DNA of 64,000 bases, taken from contig CABMIH010000077.1 of NCBI GenBank assembly GCA_902386205.1, positions 1 to 64,000 of the forward strand. Direction: 5' to 3'. Position numbers and translations under genes: made by a program. This DNA is from an uncultured archaeon (GTDB lineage Archaea; Halobacteriota; Methanosarcinia; Methanosarcinales; Methanoperedenaceae). Below the pieces are notes generated by a model that searched no databases, was not told the DNA's origin, and worked only from the letters and a program-made list of their open reading frames with translations. Position 1 is the stretch's first letter, and each line of letters begins with the position of its first letter. Shown one piece after another: positions 25,671 through 35,700 of the stretch.

Positions 25671-27068
25671 TTAAAAAATATCATCCAGGTCGATCACGGC
25701 GAATCCATTTTTGATCAATTTTTTCTTGCCTTCGATTTTCTTTGCTGCAATACCGAATAGCTCTTTTCGTGAATCGTTATTCCACGGAACGAAGGCCGCC
25801 TTTTCCTTGAGTCCGGCAATTATTTTCCCGGCTTCCCTTTCGGAAACATTCTTCCACTTGCACTCCACGAACAGGATTTGCTTTGTGGTCTCGTTTATGG
25901 CCACGAGGTCTATTTCCCTGTCTTTATGCCACCACCTGCCGATTTTTGAGAGAGGGAAATGATTGAAAATAAATCTTTTTACCGTGAGCTCCCTGATAAG
26001 GTTCTCAAACATATAACCGCCGTATTGGGAAAAATCTTTTTTTATAAGCTCCAGCACTTCTTCAGTCCTGTTGGCCTCAAGGTCGATCCTGTTCGGATAG
26101 ATGTACCTGTAGTAGAAATTAAAATAAGAATCTGATATAAAATAAAAGCGCTTCCTGAATTTTGCTGACGCTGTCGCAGGGCTGTCTTCTTCCAATATAT
26201 GCAGGCGGGTAAGTACATCCAGGTATTTGGACACCATGCCCCTGTCAAGACCCGTAAAATTGCATATTTCTCCGAGTGTATTGTTGCCCAGTGCAATGGC
26301 CTTAAAGATCAGCATATAGTTCTTGGGCTCCCTGAATTCCTCGCTCAAAAGGAACTCCGCATCCCGGTAAAGGTACGACCCTTTTTTCAGGACGTTGTTG
26401 TGTACGTTTTCCCAGAAGGATATTCTGGCATCGAATTTAAGGATATATTCCGGGATCCCTCCTGTAACGAACCACGTTTTCACAAGGTCTTCGTTTGAAT
26501 AAGGGAGAAAGTTCTTCAGGTGGATAATGTCAAGCGGCTGAACCTGCCACTGGCCTGTTCTCCTGCCGTAAAGCGGGCTTCCGTGCCCGAGAACCTCTGT
26601 TTCCATGACGCTTATGGCAGACCCTAGTAAGATGAGCATGACATTTTCGTTCTTCATGCCAGTGTCCCATATCTTTTGAAAAATGGAAGGTGTGGCCCTG
26701 TTGCTTTGTATCAGGAATGGGAATTCGTCGATTATTATGACGAATTTTTCTTTTTTCGTTATGAAAATCTTATGTTTGAACAGCGATTCAAAAAGCGATT
26801 GCCAGTCGGGGTATTCGATAATCCCGAAGTTCTCATCGTGTATGGTTTTTCCGGTTGTTACGGAAAACTGCTTTATGTTCTGCCTGTCCCCTTCGGTGGA
26901 TGCAAGAAAGTAAATTCCTTCCTTGCCTTTCAAGAATTTGAGCATCAACTCGGTTTTTCCCACCCTCCTCCTGCCATAGATAACAATGAGTTCCGGGGAA
27001 CTTGATTTGTACTTATCTTCAAGGAAGGTTAGTTCTTCTTTCCTGTTGATGAATTTTTGTTGATACAT
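25671..27068 (-). CDS. Archaeal-type AAA ATPase with DUF234 C-terminal domain
   Basis: A 465-residue protein. The ATPase domain has Walker A IYGRRRVGKTEL and Walker B FVIIIDEFPFL. A winged-helix linker follows (LGEICNFTGLDRGMVSKYLD), then a DUF234 region with a PD-(D/E)XK-like nuclease fold (EIDLVAINE then ILFVECKWKN, with E-x-K spacing). Such proteins are frequent in archaeal accessory regions, and their function is not established. It converges on tRNA-Ser. No partner gene is recognisable beyond a small overlapping membrane ORF. Confidence 0.88.
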   Translation of the reverse strand: MYQQKFINRKEELTFLEDKYKSSSPELIVIYGRRRVGKTELMLKFLKGKEGIYFLASTEGDRQNIKQFSVTTGKTIHDENFGIIEYPDWQSLFESLFKHKIFITKKEKFVIIIDEFPFLIQSNRATPSIFQKIWDTGMKNENVMLILLGSAISVMETEVLGHGSPLYGRRTGQWQVQPLDIIHLKNFLPYSNEDLVKTWFVTGGIPEYILKFDARISFWENVHNNVLKKGSYLYRDAEFLLSEEFREPKNYMLIFKAIALGNNTLGEICNFTGLDRGMVSKYLDVLTRLHILEEDSPATASAKFRKRFYFISDSYFNFYYRYIYPNRIDLEANRTEEVLELIKKDFSQYGGYMFENLIRELTVKRFIFNHFPLSKIGRWWHKDREIDLVAINETTKQILFVECKWKNVSEREAGKIIAGLKEKAAFVPWNNDSRKELFGIAAKKIEGKKKLIKNGFAVIDLDDIF

Positions 27069-27252
27069 AAGTAGTATACTTAGGTGTCAATGAATTTAAA
27101 GATTGTTGATGAGCGCCGGGATCAAAATCCGAATAGTTCTCCCACTCCTTTGTTCTATAAAAAATTAATAAAAAGTATACGATACCAGCAAAAATAATAA
27201 TTTGGTAAATCTCAGTTGGTAATAACGTTGTCAGTATCTCAAGAATCTCCAC
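27019..27252 (-). CDS. Possible small membrane protein overlapping the ATPase start
   Basis: A 77-codon frame with one clear membrane segment (IYQIIIFAGIVYFLLIFYR, about residues 15-33) and a charged tail. It would start with GTG at 27252, or TTG at 27240 behind GTGGAG, and overlaps the ATPase start by 50 bp. I do not recognise the family. The hydrophobic helix favours a real protein; the weak start and overlap argue against. Confidence 0.35.
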   Translation of the reverse strand: MEILEILTTLLPTEIYQIIIFAGIVYFLLIFYRTKEWENYSDFDPGAHQQSLNSLTPKYTTYVSTKIHQQERRTNLP

Positions 27253-27573
27253 TTAATATATATTTATTAATATAAATACTTTTCAACAATATTCTTTCAT
27301 TGAGATGATGGTACCTAAATAAAACCTGATCCACTTTTACGCGAAGCCCTTTCAAGCATTTTGCCACCGCAGCTTCTCTTACAGCCTCAAATTTAAAAGC
27401 GATCCGACGATTCCTTATGATTTGATATCAAATCTTTGTTTTTGCTGATGACATAGAACCTGACAGGAAATGTGGTTTAGGATAATTCTGTCCCACAGTT
27501 TGAAGAGAGTAAAACTATTTATGTTATCTGGTCATAAAATAGAAATGGGAATGACTCTATGGGGGAGTGAAAA
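27253..27573. other. Intergenic region with possible coding remnant
   Basis: No confident gene. On the minus strand between about 27240 and 27420 there is an open stretch without a start codon whose translation (FEAVREAAVAKCLKGLRV) looks protein-like. It may be the relic of a lost gene, but I cannot name it. On the plus strand GGGGGAG at 27561-27567 is the likely ribosome site for the downstream glycosyltransferase fragment. Confidence 0.35.
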
Positions 27574-27609
27574 ATTTCAATTAATAAAGATCGACTTGTT
27601 GGCATATTG

Positions 27610-27762
27610 ATGTTGATTGTGGTTTTTGCGGATATAACTTATATGCTTGTTTGGTCAAGTTCTCTGGTTTTAGATATAACGATCTCAATGTGGATCCTGG
27701 TAATGATACCTACGATTCTTGTATACATCCGGGGTGATGGTGAATGGAAAAAGATCAATTGA
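27610..27762 (+). pseudogene. Two N-terminal membrane helices of the GT2 synthase, out of frame with the catalytic part
   Basis: A 50-codon frame encodes two hydrophobic helices (LIVVFADITYMLVW; ISMWILVMIPTILVYI) ending GDGEWKKIN. Cellulose-synthase-like enzymes normally carry exactly two such helices before the catalytic domain. The catalytic ORF starts in the -1 frame within this one. One extra A in the run of five at 27748-27752 would give a single fused protein (EWKKDQLIKVDILIPAYNEP). The frame is open upstream to 27571, so the real start may be a non-ATG codon such as ATT 27574, six bases after GGGGGAG. Frameshift mutation, sequence error or coupled translation are all possible. Confidence 0.6.
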
Positions 27763-29126
27763 TAAAAGTAGATATTTTGATTCCGGCCTACAATGAGCCG
27801 ATTGATATTATTGAAAGAATGTTTCAAGCCTGCCACCAACAAAGAAGGGCCGGGGATATTGATATAAAAGTCTGGTTTTGTATCGACGGAGCCAGCGAAA
27901 ATGAGATTGAGATTATTAAATCTCTGGCAAATAAATATAATATCAACATCTCATTAAGGCCAAATCGTAAGGGATTCAGAGCAGGAGCCCTGAATTTCTG
28001 CATTCAGAATAAAGTCAGGGCTGATTCAAAATATCTTATAGTTCTGGATATTGATCAGGCCCCTAAACCAGAGATGGCACAAATACTTGTGGAACAAATG
28101 GAAAAAGATGAAAACAAGAATGTTCAATTCATTATGTTCCCTCAAATCGCTTCAAATAGCAAGATGAATACAATATCAAAAGCCAGTGATTTGCTGCAAA
28201 TGTACGACTATTACTTCAATAGGAGGATAAGAGCAAAAACCAATAGTGCATTCGTTGTCGGGACAAACTGGATAGGTCATACTGAATTTGTAAAGAAAAT
28301 ACCTTTTGAGGAAGAATCGATAGTAGAAGATCAGGCAAGTTCCATACGATGGCATGCTAATGGGGCTGTTGTTAAAGTCATCAACGCAGAGCTGGCATTA
28401 GGCCTGGCCCCGGATACAATCGATAGCTGGAGAGCACAACAGGCACGCTGGAGTTATGGTGCAATCTATAATTTGAAATTTTTATCAAGGTATTGGAAAA
28501 AACTGACTTTCTGGCAAAAGATTGATTATCTGAGCGTGATGACATGGTACCTTTACTCAATACCCACCATCATTTCGATACTTTTGCCTTTATTCACCTT
28601 TTTCAAACCGATAACCAGGGCCGACCCGATAATGCCTGTAGTTCTCCTGTTCTTGAACATAGGTATCTTCACTTTTCCAATGATTTATTGCAGAGAACCA
28701 AGGTTGACAATAAAGGAGATTTTCCAGACTGCGGCAATGCAGCACATGTGTCTTGATTTGTACTTGAAATCAATATATTCTAACATAATCAAAGAAAAAT
28801 TCAGTTATGTTGTTTCAGATAAGACAAGTAAGTTATGTCGCCAACCCCACCGTAAATTATGGTTACCATATCTTTTGGTTACGATTACAGGAATTGGTAT
28901 CATTATCGCACTATATTTGAATCCTCCCATGTACGAATTGAGGAACCTGGTGAAAGGAGTCCCGCTAAGTTATACCACGTATATTGTCATCTGGATATTC
29001 CTAAGCATATTCTGGATATGGGGTACAATTTTCTACACACATAAAAGCAACAAAATTTTAATCAATAATGATGAAATCGAAAAAACATCCCTAAAAGCAC
29101 CAATAAATGTGGAAATTAAAAATTGA
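27744..29126 (+). CDS. Cellulose-synthase-like family 2 glycosyltransferase
   Basis: A 460-residue GT2 protein. It contains the UDP-sugar site VDILIPAYNEP, the metal-binding DID (VLDIDQAPKP), the acceptor-side EDQAS in place of TED, and the processivity motif QQARW. Four membrane helices follow. Together these indicate a processive beta-glycan synthase that extrudes a polymer. The two usual N-terminal helices lie in the preceding, out-of-frame fragment. No PilZ domain or BcsB-like partner is present. The convergent neighbour is a secreted GH16 hydrolase, a plausible partner for polymer trimming (inference). Confidence 0.85.
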   Translation: MEKDQLIKVDILIPAYNEPIDIIERMFQACHQQRRAGDIDIKVWFCIDGASENEIEIIKSLANKYNINISLRPNRKGFRAGALNFCIQNKVRADSKYLIVLDIDQAPKPEMAQILVEQMEKDENKNVQFIMFPQIASNSKMNTISKASDLLQMYDYYFNRRIRAKTNSAFVVGTNWIGHTEFVKKIPFEEESIVEDQASSIRWHANGAVVKVINAELALGLAPDTIDSWRAQQARWSYGAIYNLKFLSRYWKKLTFWQKIDYLSVMTWYLYSIPTIISILLPLFTFFKPITRADPIMPVVLLFLNIGIFTFPMIYCREPRLTIKEIFQTAAMQHMCLDLYLKSIYSNIIKEKFSYVVSDKTSKLCRQPHRKLWLPYLLVTITGIGIIIALYLNPPMYELRNLVKGVPLSYTTYIVIWIFLSIFWIWGTIFYTHKSNKILINNDEIEKTSLKAPINVEIKN

Positions 29127-29149
29127 TACAATTTCAAAAAGGAAAATTA

Positions 29150-29989
29150 TCAGTTAGGGGTGTAGCTGAACCAATCATAATTTACGAAGACATCATTCGT
29201 GGGTGAATTAATTCCCTGCCCCCAATCATTTGTATGCCAGAGTTCGAGAGTGGGTTTTGCAGGTTTATATGGAATGTTCCTATAGTCATAATATGACCAC
29301 AGGGTAGTTTTTTGACCTGAATCATCGGATACATAAAATTTAACACTATTACGGGACCAGATAAATGTATAGATATAATAGTTCCTCGTATGATTGAAAT
29401 TCGGCAACGGACTCACCTTTGATGGAATGTTGTATAAATCCCTGCAATTCCAGCCGGATCCGATGATAGCACATTTCCTCGTCATTAATACTTCTCCCGT
29501 AACCAGATTTACTTTTCTTTCAACTTTATTTTTCTGAGAGGTCCATATTGTATTGTGCACAACTTCGGGTTCTGATGACAGCATCTCGAAATCAATTTCA
29601 CTCACATCATCCTGGGAACGATATGAGTAAATGAAAAATGCATTGACCAGACCATCAGACAAAGGCGCAGATGCGGTTTTCATTCTGATACTATATTTAC
29701 CAAATCCTGTCGCATTATTGAATTCAAGATTTGCTCCTTCTGTATTTCCTGGCAGGATAATACAGCTATCCCCCCGTAAATGCAACTGAGCAATAGTCGT
29801 AGAACCATCATATGTGGCAATAGCAGGAACGCACGATGGATCTTGATTTTTTGTCCAGTATGTCCATTTTTGCAGGTTTATAAAATCATCTGAAATTTTT
29901 GAATATGCACTCGAAGGTATTGGAATCAAAATTAATATTAATGAAATGACCACGAATAACTTTGAAATTATAATCATGATTATAATCAC
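29150..29989 (-). CDS. Secreted GH16-family glycoside hydrolase
   Basis: A 279-residue protein with a signal peptide (VVISLILILIPIPSSAYS) and a jelly-roll GH16 domain. The catalytic motif SEIDFEML (Glu131, Asp133, Glu135) is the E-x-D-x-E form of beta-1,3/1,4-glucanases and lichenases. Aromatic residues and WSRNSVKFYVSDDSG match the family. It converges with the beta-glycan synthase gene, 23 bp between stops. Substrate probably a beta-glucan made by the cell or a neighbour, but specificity cannot be read from the sequence. Confidence 0.82.
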   Translation of the reverse strand: MIIIMIIISKLFVVISLILILIPIPSSAYSKISDDFINLQKWTYWTKNQDPSCVPAIATYDGSTTIAQLHLRGDSCIILPGNTEGANLEFNNATGFGKYSIRMKTASAPLSDGLVNAFFIYSYRSQDDVSEIDFEMLSSEPEVVHNTIWTSQKNKVERKVNLVTGEVLMTRKCAIIGSGWNCRDLYNIPSKVSPLPNFNHTRNYYIYTFIWSRNSVKFYVSDDSGQKTTLWSYYDYRNIPYKPAKPTLELWHTNDWGQGINSPTNDVFVNYDWFSYTPN

Positions 29990-30098
29990 TATTTACTTAT
30001 ACGATATGATAATATTTATAATAGTACCCTGTTGTAGACTGTGGGACAAAATTAATCTGTATACAAATTCAGCAAATTATGCCAGACACCGGTACATG

Positions 30099-30389
30099 TC
30101 AAAGCGGTTTTCTGTTGCTTTCTCCGATCAGTTCTTTCAATAGGATAATAGTGACGCACTGTTTGAGGTCAAGAGATGGCGGTCTTCCGCTACCTCTATG
30201 AATCTTGATATTCGTAGCTTCATTTATCAAAGGTTCAAGGTTACGGATTGCTCCTTTTATCCGATTCATCAATTGCTGTTCATATGTCCGCCAGTCCCGT
30301 TTTTCTATTTTTTTACTCTCTTTGTACTGGTTTAGCAGAAATTCGTCTATGTCTTTAAGTCGGTCCCTTATGTCCTCACTTCTCATCAT
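30099..30389 (-). pseudogene. Transposase N-terminal fragment
   Basis: The fragment starts MMRSEDIRDRLKDIDEFLLN and contains RGSGRPPSLDLKQCVTIILL, the N-terminal pattern of archaeal transposases found beside DUF2080 genes. The frame stops at SNRKPL, where a full-length protein would continue with the catalytic domain. Less than a third of a typical transposase remains. Twenty AT-rich codons upstream of 30389 are open but are likely promoter. Confidence 0.7.
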
Positions 30390-30442
30390 AATCTTATTTA
30401 GGATGCAAAGGTATATATAGATATCTATAAATATCTTGTAAT

Positions 30443-30622
30443 ATGGCAAGGAAAATTGAACTCAAAAAAGATGAATTGATTTTGAACGATAGTGAAATAG
30501 AAGGCTTTCTTGAAAGGGTCGTAACACCATTTGGAACCTCAGCTAAGGCAGATGTTCCGAAAAAATATATTGGAAGAAGAGTCTACGTGATAATTACTAA
30601 AACGTTGCAGAACGAATCATAA
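30443..30622 (+). CDS. DUF2080-family transposon-associated protein
   Basis: A 59-residue protein (MARKIELKKDELILNDSEIE, ending TKTLQNES). The central FLERVVTPFGTSAKADVPKK is the hallmark of DUF2080, a small protein carried by archaeal insertion sequences, often divergent from the transposase. It starts at ATG 30443, near the start of the transposase fragment. The reading frame is intact although the element is dead. Function unknown. Confidence 0.85.
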   Translation: MARKIELKKDELILNDSEIEGFLERVVTPFGTSAKADVPKKYIGRRVYVIITKTLQNES

Positions 30623-30735
30623 CCTATTTTTGTCCCAAAGCCTTGCACACGGAAAAATATTTGAATCCGGAAACCTGTAAACTAAAAAGCTTCAATTAAT
30701 GTCGCTGCACCAATGCAGCATGGTGGTGGAAAACC

Positions 30736-32670
30736 ATGATAAAAAAAACAAAAACAATATTTCTCCTTATAGTATCATTTGCGATCATCCTGGCACTTTC
30801 AGGGTGCATAGATCATAAAGCGCCGGACCAGAAAATTACCTCATCCAAATTTGAAAAATTAAATGTCAGCAACGTTACGACCACATGGAACCTTTCATTT
30901 TTATTTAGCACGAAAGAAGATGCATCTGCCAAACTGAAAGAATTAAAATTACGTACAAAGAACATCAATGAAACCTACCGCCCGAAATTTGAAAATCTCA
31001 CAGGTGCTGTTTTGTTGAGCTACCTTGAAGATAACAAGGAATTCTTGAAATCCCTGGAAAACCTCTGGGCATATGGTTATGCCCGGAACAGCCTGGATGT
31101 CAATGATAAATTCTATGAAACCTTCCTGTCAGATATCCAGGACACATCCACAGAATACGAGAAGGCTACATCCTTTGCCGCGGTAAAGCTCACATCCATT
31201 TCAAAAGATGAATGGAATAGAATATTTGCCCAGGAGCCAGGACTTGAAAAATACAGGCCCTATCTTGAATCCGAATATATCAGATTCCTGTATCATCGCC
31301 CCCAGAACGAATCACATGCCGCCAACCTTGCCAATATCGGGAATCAGCGGATGAAACTTGAAACAAATGCGCTGAAGGAGATAACAAATAACGTTACGGT
31401 CGCAGGGAACATAACTCTTGACAACGGGGAAAAGTATGCCATCAATTCGCAGTCGTATTATACTCTCCTTTCAACCGACAGGGACAGGAATAACAGGAAA
31501 AATGGTTTTGAAAAGAGATTCTATCATTTGATCAATCAATCCGACAGGATGGCGAAACTGTATTCCCAGAAGGCGAAACTGGATGACCTGTATGCAAGGG
31601 AGCTTAATTTTTCAGATTACTATGAAGCGAAGATGTTCGATTCGTATCTCACAAAAGAACAGACAGACATTATGAACTCGGTCTTCAAGGAACGAAAGGG
31701 CGTGTTTGATCCGTATCTCAAATTCCGCCAGGATAAACTCCGGCTGGACCAGCTCAGGCCATACGACCTGTTAATGCAATTAATGGATGAACCTGATAAG
31801 AAATACAATTACACGGATTCATTATTGGAGATACAAAGCTCATATTCAAAAATGGATCCCGTGTTCAATGATATTTTTCTAAAAACCGTTACCGGCAGTT
31901 ATATTGATGTTTACCCTGCACCTGAAAACGGGAAACAGCCGGGGGGTTATGCGATTTCTCTCTGTGCCCTGAAATCTCCTTCCATAATTTTTATGAATTA
32001 TGACGGGTTGATCGACGACAAGAAAACCATTACTCATGAAATGGGCCACAATATCAATTTTTACCTGATGGGGAACAAAGTTGATTATTATTATTGCGGC
32101 GGCCCTGAATATGAAATGGAGATACCATCGACCTTCAACGAGGAACTGTTTGTTGATTATGCCATCGGGAATTATGATAAGGACACCACAGTTGCGGTTT
32201 TGTCCCAGCATATAGGGGAATACCAGAACTATTTCACGTTCCAGCCCCTGATCACAGAATTTGAATACAAAGCGCACAAGGAATCTGATTCAAAAAGCAA
32301 CATAAGCGGTGCAGACCTCAATTCGTTATGGACCAATATTTCAAAAGAATATAGAAGCAGCTCAATCGAATATTATAAAGAGGATTCTTCTGAATGGACA
32401 TATATCAGCCACATTTATTTCACAAATAATTACTATACGTTCAATTACGCTGTTTCAAAAGCGATCTCTCTTTCCCTGTTCAAAAAATACCGCGAAAATC
32501 CTGAAGAGTTCAACAGGAAATATATCGAATATCTTTCAGCAGGCACAACTCTTACTCCGAATGAGAAACTTAAGAAATACTTCGATATTGATATCAACAG
32601 GAAATTATTTGAAGATGCGATGGACATCGTAGAACTGAGAATAAACGAATTGAAAGAATTTGAAAAATAG
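30736..32670 (+). CDS. M3-family (PepF/oligoendopeptidase-like) metallopeptidase lipoprotein
   Basis: A 644-residue M3 peptidase. The zinc site HEMGH is at residues 434-438, with the third-ligand glutamate in MEIPSTFNEELF just downstream. The N-terminus is a lipoprotein signal ending LALSGC, so unlike cytosolic PepF this enzyme should sit outside the membrane. It may degrade peptides released from surface proteins or from the surroundings. It converges with the S-layer gene through a long hairpin. Confidence 0.9.
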   Translation: MIKKTKTIFLLIVSFAIILALSGCIDHKAPDQKITSSKFEKLNVSNVTTTWNLSFLFSTKEDASAKLKELKLRTKNINETYRPKFENLTGAVLLSYLEDNKEFLKSLENLWAYGYARNSLDVNDKFYETFLSDIQDTSTEYEKATSFAAVKLTSISKDEWNRIFAQEPGLEKYRPYLESEYIRFLYHRPQNESHAANLANIGNQRMKLETNALKEITNNVTVAGNITLDNGEKYAINSQSYYTLLSTDRDRNNRKNGFEKRFYHLINQSDRMAKLYSQKAKLDDLYARELNFSDYYEAKMFDSYLTKEQTDIMNSVFKERKGVFDPYLKFRQDKLRLDQLRPYDLLMQLMDEPDKKYNYTDSLLEIQSSYSKMDPVFNDIFLKTVTGSYIDVYPAPENGKQPGGYAISLCALKSPSIIFMNYDGLIDDKKTITHEMGHNINFYLMGNKVDYYYCGGPEYEMEIPSTFNEELFVDYAIGNYDKDTTVAVLSQHIGEYQNYFTFQPLITEFEYKAHKESDSKSNISGADLNSLWTNISKEYRSSSIEYYKEDSSEWTYISHIYFTNNYYTFNYAVSKAISLSLFKKYRENPEEFNRKYIEYLSAGTTLTPNEKLKKYFDIDINRKLFEDAMDIVELRINELKEFEK

Positions 32671-32688
32671 ACAACAGAATAAAAAACT

Positions 32689-32723
32689 ATCCAAAGGAAA
32701 GTCATTCAAACTTTTCTTTGGAT
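32689..32723. terminator. Long hairpin between convergent genes
   Basis: Fourteen-base arms (32689-32702 and 32710-32723) pair with one G-T wobble and a 7-base loop. A T6 run follows on the minus-strand side, so it probably ends transcription of the large S-layer gene. It may also act on the peptidase gene. Confidence 0.7.
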
Positions 32724-32730
32724 GAGAGTC

Positions 32731-35700
32731 TCATTTCCTGATCTTGCCAAGACCGCTTAACAGATCACTGAATTTGCTCTTTAACGCTTCAATGCTTAAC
32801 ATATTCTTTGAAGTCAACACATAAATCACTCCCCCGGCGATACCTGTAATTATAACCACTATCCCTCCAATAAGAAGCAGGCTCAGCGGTTCTTCCTTAA
32901 CCTCTAATAATTGCGTCTGTCCGAGGATTTCTACGGTATAATTACCCGGTTTGACCTCTTCCGGCATCCATCCTTTCAGGTTGCCTGTGAAATTGATCTC
33001 TTTCGTGGCGCCCCTGTCAAGAGACAAAGTAGTGTTCTTCACTGCCGTCCCGTTAATGATAAGATCCACAGGGAGAGTATCTCCCTTTGTACCTGAATTC
33101 GTGATGTTGGCTTTTATCAATAACGTCAGGCCTGGTGTGGCAACTGCCGGGGTGATATTGATATCAAGGGCCTTGAATTCCGAGTAAGGTACAATCAGTT
33201 CAATATCCCTGGTGACCGTAACGTAGCCGCTCTTTGACGCTGTTATTGTGTGGGTTCCGCTTACTTGTGGCGTGTACGTTAGTATTCCATTACTGTCGGT
33301 TGTGCCGATAGCATCGTTGTCGAATTTTACACTTGCTCCACTCATTGCTGAATTGTTGTACGTGACCTTTATGGTGAGCGGATCAAACTGCGGGGCTTTT
33401 GCCGGAATGTCCAGGCTCAGCCTGAGGTCGATATATTTCTCGATCTCGATGGGCTTAACCTGTTTTTCATATCCCAGTTTGGTCGCTGTAATATTGTACA
33501 TCCCCTTCAGTGTTTTTGGCAGGGTATAGTTAAGAAGCCCGTTCTTGTCAGTATTTCCAAGATCGGAATCGAGCGATACGGACGCGTTATCAACCGGATT
33601 GCCTCCGGCCTTAACCGTTATCGTGATGTTATCTCCTGCCATGACTTTTGCCGGGGCGTCTATTACAAGCTGGTTGGCTATCATTTCCTGGGTAACGTCC
33701 ACTGCAAAGTAAAACCTGAGGGAATCGCTGTCTGCCACACGAAGCTTGATATTGCCCATTAGATCATCGTTCTTATTTCGGTCCAGGCCTAGATTGCCAT
33801 CGTTGGCCATCTCGATCGAATTCCTGCTTATGCCCGTAACTTCCATCTTTCCGAATTTATCACCACTCCTGACTGTGGTGGCGGTTTCTGATATCTGGAA
33901 CAGGCCTTTCAGGAAGGCGGCCTGTACTTCCTTGCCTGAGAATACGCTGTCAAACCTCACTGCTATCAGGGGAAGGTCTGATACGTCTCCCACTTTCTTT
34001 GTATAGATGTATGTCTGGCCCGCATAGAGGGGAGAAGTATCAACTTCGTTCCCGTCCTTTAACAGGGAGATAAGCATTGTCCTTGCGCTCATGTCTATGT
34101 CAACTGCTTTCAGAACATAACCCTCCTGCAGTGTCATTGTGCTTCCCACTGAAATTGTTTTTTTGGTATCGTCATCGATAAGTACCTTGTGAAGCTGGCC
34201 CGAATCAAGAACGCTCTTTTCTCCGACACTTGTGGTCGGGTTGACAGTAGAGGGGAAGCTCTCTATCGTATAACCTGCAAAGTACTTTTCAGCCATGAAC
34301 CCTATTACATTATATTTGCCAAAAGCGGGGTACGTGAAGCTCACTTTTTCAGGCGTTGTCATATATACCAGTTTGCCGTCGTTTATTTTCCTTCCGCTTA
34401 CTGTTTCGGCGATCCGCATGCTTTCATTTCCCACGCCATCGTCCAGGTCGTAGTAGAATCCCACACTTGTCTGGCCTATGTTCATCCCGAAGTTGTATGG
34501 GGTCCAGACCGTAATGTTGTTGGGATCGTCCTGTTTGAAAATGCTGCTGCGTACTTCATATGGCCCTGATTTCTCAACTGTAAGTGCAAAGCGGACTACA
34601 CTGCTGTTATCTGCCACTTTGATCTTCACATCCCCCATCAGGTCTACTGTACTTCCAGTGCTCAGGCTTATATCCTCGCTGTTGCTCATATCTATTCTGG
34701 TCCCGCTGACGCCTCCGACTTCCATCCTGCCGAATTTATCACCGCTCTCGACATTTGTGGCGGTTTCTGATATCTGGAACAGGCCTTTCAGGAAGGCGGC
34801 CTGCACTTCCCTGCCTGAGAATACACTGTCAAACCTGACCATGATCAGAGGAAGGTCTGAGACTGAGCCTACCTTTTTTGTATAAACGTAGGTCTCGCCG
34901 GCTGAAAGCGGGGTCGAGTCCACCTCATTCCCGTCCTTCAATAAGGAAAGGAGCATTGTCCTTGCGCTCATATCTATGTCAACTGCTTTCAGGACATAAC
35001 CCTCCTGCAATGTCATGGTACTTCCCAGGGATATGGTTTTCTTGGTATCATCATCCATGAGAACCTTATGAAGCTGGCCCGAAGCGATTACGCTTTTTCC
35101 ATCAAATGTTACGCTTGGCTTTGGATTGGGTGGCTTGGTGTTTGCTGTATAGCCTGCGAAATATTTGTCTGCCATGAAGCCTATGACCTGGAATTTCCCG
35201 AAGCCAGAGTAGACAAAGCTTACTTCCTGCGGCGTGGTCGAGTAATCGAGATCATTTTTGTTGATTGTCCTGTCGCTATAGCTGTTAAGTGTTATCGTTA
35301 TGTTCTCTGTGCCCACGTCGTCTTTGATATCATAATAGAATCCAGAGAAGCTCATGGGGTTCCATGAATATGTAAGTGAGAACTCGCTCGGCCTGCTGCC
35401 ATCCCAGATGCGGTTGCCTGTGAAGAAAGATTTGGAGCGGACATTTATTAACCACTCTTTTGTGCTGCTGCCATTGGCATTACTTGCATTCGCGGTGATC
35501 TTGAAATTACCAACGGTATTGCCAACAAAAGTATAATTTGCTTCGATATTAGGATCGACTGTCTTAGTAGCTCCGCTAATGAGGCTATCATTCAGGTACC
35601 AGTTTACTGTAACGTTTTGACTTGCTTTAACCCAGAAAAGTTGAGATTGACCCTGAGTGATGTCGATGGTGGTTGTATTTGGAGTCGGGGAGTAGTCAGT

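Larger units (their letters stand above)
30039..30640. mobile_element. Remnant insertion sequence with 16-bp terminal inverted repeats
   Basis: The ends CTGTGGGACAAAATTA (30039-30054) and, on the other strand, CTTTGGGACAAAAATA (30625-30640) match at 14 of 16 positions. Inside are a transposase N-terminal fragment on the minus strand and an intact DUF2080 protein gene on the plus strand, divergently arranged. Most of the transposase gene is deleted, so the element (602 bp) cannot move by itself. No clear target-site duplication is seen. IS family not assigned. Confidence 0.75.

Noticed and set aside
27744-27762. Programmed -1 frameshifting for the GT2 gene
   Set aside because: The slippery stretch is GAAAAAG rather than A-AAA-AAG, no downstream structure is evident, and a homopolymer error explains it more simply. 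Not excluded, but not claimed.
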